Source: Chlorops oryzae (taxonomy: Eukaryota; Arthropoda; Insecta; Diptera; Chloropidae). Taken from it: a stretch of 64,000 bases of DNA. The position numbers were made by a program, and so were the translations under genes. The notes under the pieces are model-generated. The model saw nothing but the letters and a program-made list of their open reading frames with translations, was not told the origin of the DNA and did not search any database. Each line of letters begins with the position of its first letter. Within the stretch, counting starts at the first letter, position 1. Positions 54,897-64,000 of the stretch are shown in pieces. The stretch is from positions 124,609,407 through 124,673,406 of the forward strand of contig CM035806.1 of the NCBI GenBank assembly GCA_020466095.1, read 5' to 3'.

Positions 54897-55425
54897 AACA
54901 AGTAAGGGCGTTACAGTCAAGTGGGTCTGACTATACAATACCCGATACATTATGTGCTTTTTATTCAATGGGGCGAGATTTGAAAAGCTATCGCTGAGCG
55001 AATGTAAGACCACGCCGGCTGCAATACGAGTAACTTTGGCATTAAACCCGCCTATGATTTTTTTGTGAATGAGGCGGCGTGCACCAAAGAGCACCCTCTT
55101 GTTAAATCCAATTTTTCAAGTTTTTGTGAGCCAATCCCAGTGCTGCAGGTATCCCTAAATATGGTCCGATCAAGGCAATTTTCGAACCCGTTCGAAATAA
55201 TACGAAATAATAATATAGCTCAAGTTTTGTTTTCAATAACAGAACTGAAATCAGGCCGACAGACTGACGACAGACAGAAGACAGGAAGGATAGAGAGACA
55301 ATAGGATGGATAGTCGAGAGGACATGATCCAAGAATCCTTTAAAACCTTTTTCTGGTATATTTAAGGTGGTTCTGGACGCACAGGCGCACAAACGCAACA
55401 TACCCTCGACACGGAATGTGTCTGC
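54897..55425 (-). mobile_element. Diverged DINE-1-like element B6
   Basis: The left end AACAAGTAAGGGCGTTACAG with TCAAGTGGGTCTGACTA corresponds to the B end but with a disrupted hairpin. One internal unit resembles CAGTGCTGCAGGTATCCCTA, a CAGACAGAAGACAGG run follows, and the right end is ATACCCTCGACACGGAATGTGT with the outer stem lost. It is older than, or a different subfamily from, B2-B5. Confidence 0.65.
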
Positions 55426-56439
55426 CAAAAAAAGAAAAAAAAAAGAGGGTACAGACAAAGTATTGAGCGAAAAGCGCCCATCTTTCGAGTCTTACCCATA
55501 TTTCAATAAGCACATGCAGCGGCTCACATCGCTACGGATTTGAAGATGCCAAAATGCGTCCCCGACTGAGAATGTTGTTGTTTCTTGCCTGTTAGGCATG
55601 TGTTTCGCTCTTTGACTGTTTGAATGCTCCCCAGTTGGCTGCTCGTTTGTATGGATATTAATCGCTTTGTGCATTTTAGCTGACTTCACACATAATCTGC
55701 ATTTTTATATCGCAAAAGCATAAATCAAATTGCAACAACAATTACAACCAAAGGTAAGTTCCAAAGTCAGCATTTGCGCTGAAGTTACCGCTGACGCTTC
55801 CCTGGCTATGGCTATGGCTCCTCGAGGCGAAAACACGTTGATTTTGAGTAGAGACTGCGCGGAGCAGGGAGAGAAACGCTCAAAAGATGAATAAAGCTGT
55901 ATGTATGTATGTACATATGTATGTATAAGAGCATTAGAGGCAACAAAAATCAATTTTTTTTATAAAATTCTAAAAAAACAAATGTGGAATTAAAATTGAT
56001 CCGAGGTTCACAGTTCCGTTCCCAGTACATTTTTTTCCACGATTCAAATTTCTTTTCATTTCCATAGATGAAAATCACTGCAGCAAATTTGCAAAGACCG
56101 CAGAGCCTTTAGTCTTAATTTAATAATACTTTCTCTTCGCTTTTGCAAACTTAGCCTTCACTGATCATTCGATGAGTGGTTAAAGCCAATAAAATATTCA
56201 AAGTAAATACATACGTTCGTTCGTCGATGTGTTCGGCCAGCTGTTCTTCTATGTGTCATGGCATCGATTTTGTTTATCTTTTTTCGCGAATCTGTATGAC
56301 AACTCGGAAATATGCATCGACGCTACCTGTGTCATCAACAAGTTGAGAGTTGGTTGTCTAAGAAATTTTTGTAGACAAAACCAACCAAGGTAAAACCCTA
56401 AGTTTCTAAAAGATTGCCCATAAAAAGAAATTATATCTC
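55426..56439. other. Unassigned DNA
   Basis: No gene recognised. Contains GTATGTATGTACATATGTAT at 55900-55925. Confidence 0.4.
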
Positions 56440-56654
56440 TCCCCTTCTCTCGCTTCTCTCTCCTGCTCACCCCTACTCTCTCACTCTCTCTTTCTCACTC
56501 TCTCTCTCTCACTCTCTCTCTCTCTCTCTCATTCTCTCTCTCACTCTCACTCGCTCTCTCTCACTCTCTCTCTCACTCTCTCTCTCACCCCCTATCTCAC
56601 TCCCTCTCTCACTCTCTCTCTGACTCTCACTCTCTCTCTCTCTCTCGACTCTCA

Positions 56655-56685
<31 letters not shown>

Positions 56686-56960
56686 TCTCTCACTCTCTCT
56701 CTCACTCTCTCTCTCTTCTCTCTCTCTCTCACTCTCTCTCTCCTTCTCACTCTCACTCTCTCTATCTTTCTCTCTCTATCTCTCTTACTCTCTCTATCTC
56801 CCTTACTCTCTCTATCTCTCTCACTCTCTCTATCTCTCTCACTCCTTCTCACTCTCTCTCTCACTCCTTCTCACTCTCTCTCTCACGATTTCTCTCACTT
56901 TCTTTCTCACTCTCACTCTCACTTTCTCTCACTCTTACTTTCTCTCTCTCTTTCCCCATA
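56440..56960 (-). repeat. (CT)n-rich polypyrimidine tract, about 520 bp
   Basis: CT repeats with CTCACT and CTATCT variants on the plus strand, i.e. GA-rich on the minus strand. Frames on either strand are artefacts. Confidence 0.95.
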
Positions 56961-57460
56961 TTTCCCCATCTTTCCCTCTAGCTCGCTCTTCCTGGTTCTT
57001 TCACCCTCTTCCTGAATCTTTCACCCTGTTCCACCTTCAACACCTCCCCTCGCCCCCTCCCCCCGAATACTCCATCACTCTCCCACCCTCTCGTTCTTTT
57101 TGTTATTTTAATGTTCTTATCTTAAGAAAATCGAAAGAATATTTCCAAAACAAACAAATAAAAAATCATAAAGAGTATCTCATTATTATCGCAACCGCCG
57201 CAGGCACACCTCTGGGTGACGATCCTCGCAAAATATTTTTAATTTATGGGGAGGGAGAAGAGTACACTTGCAATATGGTCACCTCATGGCCAGATGGCAA
57301 ATGAGTAAGTGCAGCTAATAAATAACTCAAATGGCATTTTCTTTTTTGGCTGAATGAGCGTGCCTTAAGAGTTATTTTTCTTAATTATTTTGACACTTTT
57401 TGTAGTCATTAAATTATAAAGACTGGCAATGCTGTCAATGTTATTGCCCGTTATTGTGTA
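56961..57460. other. Unassigned DNA
   Basis: Nothing recognised beyond pyrimidine-rich sequence to about 57095. Confidence 0.4.
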
Positions 57461-57579
57461 CAGTCAGACTTTCGACGATAGTCGACTATACAAAGTAATT
57501 GTTCGGCTTGTAATGAACGCTTTTGCCATCCGATTCGGCTTGAATGGCATACAATATTCGATTTATGGAGGATCGACTG
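57461..57579. mobile_element. Candidate pogo-like MITE, 119 bp
   Basis: CAGTCAGACTTTCGACGATA at the left and CAGTCGATCCTCCATAAATC (reverse complement of the right end) are related, and TA flanks both sides (57459-57460 and 57580-57581). CAGTCGATCC..CCATAAA-type ends recall Tigger/pogo elements. Confidence 0.55.
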
Positions 57580-57581
57580 TA

Positions 57582-59739
57582 TGCAATTATGAGTATTGAA
57601 CTCTATACAGAGAGTTGAAAGCTGTTGACTCAATGCAATAAATGACTCAGCAAAAGATAAATGAGCCAAACGACAAGATTGCTTAGAAAGGAGAAAAATC
57701 AAAAGCTAATTAAGCAGGAAGAATCGATGAAAAAGAAAACGAAGAAGAAAGAAGAACGACATCAACAACAAACTCAGGAAGAAAAATCAAAAGAAAGTAA
57801 TACAAAAGAAAACACAAAATATATTGGATCATTAATGACTTAGCATCGCTTGAACCATTAACGGCGCTTTGCAAAGCACTTCCATACTTAAATGACACTT
57901 TCGCAATGTGGTGTTGTTGTGGTCGCCGGTCGGTCGGTCGGTCGGTCGGATGTCTTTCTTTATCTCGTTTACTTATTCCTCAATGCGCTTCGCTTGACAA
58001 CAAATCAATGTCACAACAAAATGTGATGACACGATCAACATGAAAAAGTTTCTCATTGAGCTTTTGAAAGTCAAGTCTTACCAAATTCACTTCGGCCTTT
58101 TTAAAACTCTAATAAATTAAAGAATCTTAATAGACCAGACAAGATCAGATCATACCCGCCGACCATATCAAGTTCATCCAATGAACATCGTCAAGCGAGC
58201 GGCTCATGTCATTTCCAGACAAGTGCAATGAAAGTTAGCAAAAAAAAAAGGAAACCAAAAACAAAAAAGATAGAAATTAAAAAAAAATATATATATAAAA
58301 TAGCAAAAAGAAAACAAATACGGTTATTGGAAGAAAAAAAAGCAGCATTATCACGGAGAAGCCATAGTTTACTGAATTTTAACTTAAAGAGTCCTTAAGA
58401 AAGCAAGCAAGCCAACATTGTCGAACGAAATCGTCTTGTCAACCACTATTAAAGTTGTATTACCCCTCAGCAATTTTGTGAAACTGTAATTTTAGTTTTC
58501 ACCCGTGCACCCAGGAGGAAAAATGTACCTACAGGTCAAATTGGTCGTTTTATGGTTTGTTTAAAGTACTTAAAAGCCAAAGAAAATTCGTCTCGAAGAC
58601 AGCGTGGGATAGAACTGGTTTAAAAATTAGAGTCCCATGACGAAATTGACTTTTTTATGCAAATATGTTCTCCAGCCCTCAATTCGTCACCTAGTCAAAT
58701 TAAACGACGAATATTTCAATAGTAAACGAGGTAATTCATGATAAGTTTTATAATTTGTATGACAGTCAATGCAAACGAGATCAAAACAAACCCTGCCCTG
58801 TAAACCTTGATTTTTGTCGCTTACGTTATTTTCGCGGTTAGGGCTCGATACTGTCGGCTTAGACTGTAAACCTGCTAACTGACGTTTGAAAAAATTTACA
58901 GCGCAGACAAAAAACTGCTTCAAATTTTCATAAGTTCTCATCTTGGAAAGGAACCCCAAAATATAGTTGGTTCATTTTTTTATATTTTATAAATCCAAAA
59001 AAAAGTTTAATTACCAACAATAATGGTCGGTCTACTAGTGATACTAAAAATAATTATTAAAAAAAAAATTATACATATCTAGAATACCTGACTGAAATTT
59101 GGTTTGCGATAGTCTCATTACATCTTGTAAATTAGTAACTTTTGAGCTAGTTCTCTCTCCCAACTGAGTCGTTTTCTAAGTTTCATTTTTCAGGTTACCG
59201 AAGAATGTGTAAATTTAATACTGTCCAAGCGTAAGACGAAACACCAACTGTTCAGTTTCGGCTCTGACTCTGACTCTGACTCCGACTCTACTTAGTATTC
59301 TTATTATTTTCCCTTTACCAAGAAAGGAAGTTACGCGAAGCGGAAAACTTGAAAAACTCGTCCAACGGATAATGACATAAAAGTGAGTTTCATCGTTTGC
59401 ACTTTACAAGATGCAATTAAGTTGCAATTAAATTAATTCCAGACGCAAAATAAAAAGGGGGAAATTATACAAAAGAGATAAACGAGAAGGTGCTTTAAAA
59501 CAAAGAAAACTGCGCCTTCATGATGAGGCGTTCTTTTTTTTATGTGTTTCTCTTTTGAAGTAAGGCCCGATCAAAAGGTGGAAGAAATGAACTGAGTCCC
59601 TCGGGACCTGTGATTTCTCTGAACGGACCTAGTTTGAACGCTGACTCCAAGTCATGGTTGCCACAGTTGGGGTTTTGGTGCCAAAACTGGTTCTTTACTT
59701 TTCATTTGGCAATTTTTTAAATAAAACTGTTGTTTTATC
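57582..59739. other. Unassigned DNA
   Basis: No gene recognised. (CGGT)n at about 57918-57948 and a CTCTGA repeat at 59262-59290. The lysine/glutamate-rich frame at 57661-57843 follows A-rich sequence. Confidence 0.4.
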
Positions 59740-59985
59740 TCTCTCCCTCTCTATCTTTCGATCTCTTCCGCTCTCTCCGTCTCTCTTTTACTCTCTCACA
59801 CTCACTCTCTCACTAGCGCTCTCTATTTTTCTTACTCTCCCTCACTCTCTCTCTCTCTCTCTCTCACACTTTCGCTCTCTCGCGTTCTCTCTCGCTTTCT
59901 ATTACTTTCTTTCACTCACTCTCTATCTCTCTCTCTCGTTCTCTTTCACTCTCTCTCACTCTCTTGCTCTCTCTCGAGTGACGAA
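59740..59985 (-). repeat. (CT)n-rich tract
   Basis: About 245 bases of CT with CTCACT and CTTTC variants; frames through it are artefacts. Confidence 0.92.
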
Positions 59986-60319
59986 TGAGGGAATGAGGGA
60001 AATCCCAATTTATAATGCAAATGCAATAAATTCGAGACTCTAAAAATGACCCGTTCCAAAAGTTGGGAAATTCTTCGCGCTTGAATTTAATAGGTTTTTC
60101 ACTCACGAAGAATTTTTCACATGGCAATTTTTGCCATGAAGGTTCGCAATTGAACTGGTGTACATCCGGCCATTAGGTCATTTTTCACTGTGAAGAAGAA
60201 ACGGGTTGACCTTCTCATAACTTTTGTTTGCGAACAAGTAGGAGTCTCAGAAGTTTATGGCCGTTGGCTTGAATTACTTTTCATGCCTTATATGTGCATG
60301 AAATATACGTACATACATA
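59986..60319. other. Unassigned spacer
   Basis: Nothing recognised. Confidence 0.4.
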
Positions 60320-60803
60320 CAGTCTCTCAAGAAATTGTTTTTTACATGTCAAAAAAGTTATATGTTCTATTTTTGCTGAGCCAAAATGTTAATATCTTTA
60401 GATGTTTGCTTAATTTTTTTTATTGATTTCACATAACTACATATTTTTCTAAAGAATCGTAAAAAAATGTGAACATTCAAAGCAAAAAAAGGAGAAAAAA
60501 AAATAGAACATATCGCACCCTTGCTACTAAATCGGCACAATTCAAAATTTCGCATTTCTCGAAAATCATTCAACCTCTCTTGAACCTAATAAGAATTAAT
60601 ATTTTCTTCTAAATTTATATTACTCTCAATCGAATGCTGAATCAGTCAATACAAGCATTAATTTTGTAGGTTTTGGGTTTCTTACAGAAAAATGCAATCG
60701 AACATAAAAAAAATTGATGAAAAAAATTTTGAATTGTGCCGATTTATTAGCAAGGGTGCGATATAACATTTTTGACATGTAAAAACAATTTCTTGACAGA
60801 CTG
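60320..60803. mobile_element. TA-flanked inverted-repeat element, Tc1-like, 484 bp
   Basis: CAGTCTCTCAAGAAATTGTT at the left pairs with CAGTCTGTCAAGAAATTGTT (reverse complement of the right end), flanked by TA at 60318-60319 and 60804-60805. The arms continue through ACATGTCAAAAA, and after a segment present only on the left, through CGCACCCTTGCTA and AATCGGCACAATTCAAAATTT. Arms total about 90-100 matched bases. CAGT ends and TA fit Tc1-type foldback MITEs. No transposase frame. Confidence 0.8.
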
Positions 60804-60805
60804 TA

Positions 60806-62321
60806 TTTGGGTAAAGTAAGTAACCGGTGCAAAACATCAGCTGTTTTGTGTTTTGTTTTTTCGAATATCACAGCTTCTTTCCACAACAGCAAAGACTTTT
60901 TAATCGGTATAAAATAGATACAAAAAAAAAAATTAATAATAATAATACCTAACAATAATTTGATTTGGACCATATTTGAAATCGAAAATCAACGATTTTC
61001 TCCTTTTTTCGATCCTTTGAAACTGATTTTATGAACCGAAATGAAAAATATTGAAAAGAGGCCGCTCTGAAGTGGTTCGCATCGCAAAATTTTCATTAAA
61101 CCAAGCAAATATAGCTAATGGATAAAATAGTAGTTTTAAGATCTCCCAACAGTGAGTGGGTATAGAAGAATCTAAGCAATAAGGGCCTCATTCCTTTCTT
61201 GGAAACATTTAAAATGAGCTACGGCCTAGGCAGTAGCAACTCCTCGACTGTCTTCTCAGCCTGTGTTCGAAACAATTTCACGAATGCATTTCATTCCCAC
61301 TGTCGTAAACGTACCGACTTGCCCTTGTTGCCCTTGCCTTTTTCCTTTTTATGTTTTTAGTTTTCTTGTAAAAGGTTCTTTATTCTTGTGCTTCAAATAC
61401 TTGGCTTTTGTGTTTTTTCTCGTCCCACTCATGAGCCTGATGATTCTCAACCGGGTATGAGCCGGGGAAAGAGTGAGGGATTTTTTTTTAGTTTTTTGGT
61501 TACTCAAAACGCGCGCTCTAATAATAAACGAAGAAACAACAAGCGTTGGCCATTGTCTTACTGGTCGACGACGCTGATTGCATTGTACCCTATTTTGACG
61601 CTGCCCCCTCAGTCTCAGTCTCTGTATCTGCCCTTACTACTTATACATAATAGGCTACATGCTACGTGCTCGCAAAACGGTGCACGAGTGTGTGAGGAGG
61701 AGAGCTTCAGGAATTTCGCAGAATACCATCAAAGAGTGTCGGAGGGCCTGATCTCGTCTTTACGATTGTATATCAGCATTAAAGCAGACAACAAAATGAC
61801 GCAGAAAAGAGCGAAAAAATAAAAAAATTTTAAATAAAGGCAAAAATAATATAAAAGCGCTTAAAATTCTAAACATTAAAATCCGCAGACCCTTGGGGAA
61901 TATGAGTAAAGACGGAGGCGAATTTTTTGTCTTTCTTGTTTTTTTTTTTTTTTTTTTGCATTTTGAAGCTTCATATTTCGATAAAGATGCAACGGAGCTA
62001 CCGAAGAACATTCGCAACTACAACAACAACAACAGCAACAATCAGATGGGGACGATCGCGCAGAGAGGCGAAAAGAGTCTGGATGTACACAGAAAAGAGC
62101 AGGTATTTTTTGTGTGGATGAGTGTTGATCTTAACTATTATTTATGGGGGGAAAATGCCTTAAAATGACAAAAACTGTGTTACAAGCGATGAAAAAATGC
62201 TAATAAATTGCCAAAATTGGTGCCTCTAGAAAATGGTTTTAAAATCATTGGCTTAAAAAAAAATAACATTTGAAATAATATTTTTTGCCTTTTTTGTTAA
62301 TTTTTTTTTCGGCATTGAATG
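60806..62321. other. Unassigned DNA
   Basis: No gene recognised; T-run at 61934-61955 and (CAA)n near 62018-62035. Frames around 61388-61822 have no domains. Confidence 0.4.
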
Positions 62322-62499
62322 CAGAGGCGGATTAAGACAATTTGACGCCCTATGCAGTTGAAATTTTTCCGCCTCAGACAGCTGCTAATTTTCGCCTTTT
62401 CTGTTACTGATCGATTGACGGTCAGAATTTTCCGTCCCTGAAAATTGACCGCCCTAGGCAGCTGCTGCCTATGTTGCCTATAAGGTAATTCCGCCACTT
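62322..62499. mobile_element. hAT-like MITE, 178 bp
   Basis: CAGAGGCGGATTAA at the left pairs with AAGTGGCGGAATTA (reverse complement of the right end). Flanking 8-mers ATTGAATG (62314-62321) and ATTGAATA (62500-62507) agree at seven of eight positions. Inner CGCCCTA and GGCAGCTGCTGCC blocks are palindromic. Both features are typical of hAT MITEs. Confidence 0.7.
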
Positions 62500-62507
62500 A
62501 TTGAATA

Positions 62508-64000
62508 TTTAATTGAAATGATTACCAAGAAACCACCTCAAAATCAGCAATATTTTTAATGAGTTTGAAACCATAAAGCAAACGACTTTTTCAGAGAAAT
62601 GAGCCCGGAGATTTTACCAGCATTTCTGCATTGGTTTTAACGCAATTCTCGTCATTTGTGGTGCATTTTTCCCGGGCCCTTGTTATTGTTAAGGCTATAA
62701 AAGCATCACAACGTGAAAGATCTATTGTGCAGCCCATGTTCCCTCAGAATATTTCGAGACTACTTATGAATCATGAGGCCCTATGCTCCACAGGGAGTCA
62801 AGGGCAAGAGTTGTAATTATGAATCTTCGTGCCTCAATAATCCCAAGGGACTAAAGTGACTAAATACTTAATAGTTTTGGGGACACAATATCCTCGAGAT
62901 CTTACCCAAAAAACTGCAACTGTATCCACTGCCAGAACGACGCCCTGTTGTCTTATTACAGTTCCAGTTATTCTGTAAGTCAAGCCTATCCTTTGCCGTC
63001 GACATAGTCCTTGGACACTGGCAGAAACAGAAAATGCCACCCCGATCGCTCGACTTGAAAAGCGGTTGCTCTGGTATCTCTTCGCTGTATCGAACTCGAT
63101 TTTTATTTTTTTTTTCTTGTTTAATTAAGATTTTTTTCTGTTAAAACGATTTAGTTTTCCGATTTCTTTTAATCAAATCAATTTTTTTTCTTCGTTTTTT
63201 ATTTATTTAAATTTAATTGTTTCTTTTTCTGTTTTAAAGTTTTCTTATATTTTTTTGTGCTCGATGTCCCCCTCCGCGTCGCCTCTGATCACTTTACCAC
63301 TTCGTGAGTCATCGCTCTTTCTTTATTAAGGACGCGAACTTGGTATTCGATTTCAGGTCGCGACCGCTTCTTATGTTCTTCCTCCTTCTTCGTCTTTTTC
63401 TTCTTGATCTTTTTTATTTTTCTTTTTTCTTCTCCTTTTGCTTTCTTCTAATAGGTATGAAGCTGAGAAAATTTTTGATTTTTATTGTCGTTGTTATTGT
63501 TGGTGCTACTGCTGTGGTAGAATTTCTTGGTTTTGTTCATCCCACTATCCATCCCATCTACCATATCATTTGTTGTACTCTCAGTTGACTGTCTCGCACG
63601 GACTTCGCGGTCAATTCGTTGTGGTCGAAGGAATTTTCTTCAATTCTTCTCATCGTTCCTCCGTCTACATTGTCGAAATTCATGCTACAGTCCACTGGCC
63701 TTTTCGATTCCTTAGTCTCAGTCTTATGTCCCGCAGTCAGTCTCAATCACAGTCACAGCCTCTGTTAACTTGGCACATTAGGCTTAAACAATAGCACTGG
63801 CAACAACAGCAACAAAAACAACAAAAAACAACGACAACAATGGAGAATGTGCAATAAAGCAATGCGGCAATGCAGATGAAACGGGATGGAACTGCAATCG
63901 AAAGAGGCTCGAGAGTGTAGTGTGCCTTCAGCATAATTTAGGAGTCATAAAATAATGAAAGTGTTTCTTTAGGAAGAAAGAGAATGAAGTCCTTTCTTTC
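62508..64000. other. Unassigned DNA to the window end
   Basis: No gene recognised. A pyrimidine-rich stretch lies at 63360-63450 and CAGT/CAACAA simple repeats at 63735-63845. Overlapping frames at 63304-63794 have no domains. Confidence 0.4.

Noticed and set aside
56414..56864. Ser/Leu and Arg/Glu frames near 56.5 kb, and the similar frame at 59654-60043
   Set aside because: Translations of CT tracts.
57661..57843. Lys/Glu-rich frame
   Set aside because: Follows A-rich DNA; no family signature.

Overview
This window looks like repeat-dominated nuclear DNA from a higher (cyclorrhaphan) fly. It is AT-rich and full of dipteran-style simple repeats: ACATATGTATGTAC runs, (CAA)n, and (GA)n/(CT)n tracts up to about 0.8 kb. 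Two families of about 0.5-0.9 kb interspersed elements resemble the DINE-1/helentron-associated elements I remember from Drosophila, and one mariner is of the irritans (Himar1-like) type. A tephritid or similar schizophoran fly is my guess from style, not a demonstrated identity. I see no convincing intact host gene, rRNA gene, tRNA gene or CRISPR array. Every long protein-like reading frame is a transposon protein, a low-complexity artefact, or chance.

Layout. 0-6.8 kb: a diverged repeat (E1), two DINE-like A elements in opposite orientation, a half MITE and an AT-rich MITE. 6.8-9.2 kb: two tandem DINE-like B elements, the first split by a 1,288-bp mariner with perfect 26-bp inverted ends. 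9.7-13.6 kb: pogo-like C-family MITEs, then a three-level nest with a PIF/Harbinger-like fragment. 16.3-19.5 kb: a hAT-like MITE, a 740-bp GA tract and a 1.65-kb near-perfect palindrome with arms of about 650 bp. 20.4-22.1 kb: a hAT-type element (8-bp target duplication) containing a TTA-flanked MITE and a TTAA-flanked element. 25.8-27.8 kb: repeat R1, a broken Tc1-like transposase, and repeat D1. 29.0-30.1 kb: two tRNA-like sequences bracketing a B element. 31.8-33.0 kb: a recurring ATCGCGGGTGCA motif beside two short coding-like segments of unknown identity. 35-39.5 kb: more A, pogo-like, polypurine and B sequence. 41.2-43.0 kb: a second copy of R holding a Himar1-like mariner.

44.2-53.9 kb is the most intricate part. 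Repeat D2 is split by element F, which is split by hAT-like MITE H, whose edge is split by hAT-like MITE G. D2 is also split by a 7.2-kb Ty3/Gypsy-type LTR element with 271-bp LTRs differing at one base. That element keeps gag and integrase sequence but has about 4.4 kb of unrelated repeats where protease, reverse transcriptase and RNase H should be. The replacement includes a near copy of the block that flanks the element, and a foldback structure. 54-64 kb: A and B elements, CT tracts, small TIR elements and unassigned AT-rich DNA.

The genes do not form a pathway. What can be read is an insertion history, because many insertions have intact target duplications or an empty paralogous copy elsewhere in the window. 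Element boundaries given to the base rest on visible inverted ends and target duplications; boundaries of the A, B, D, E and R families are approximate.
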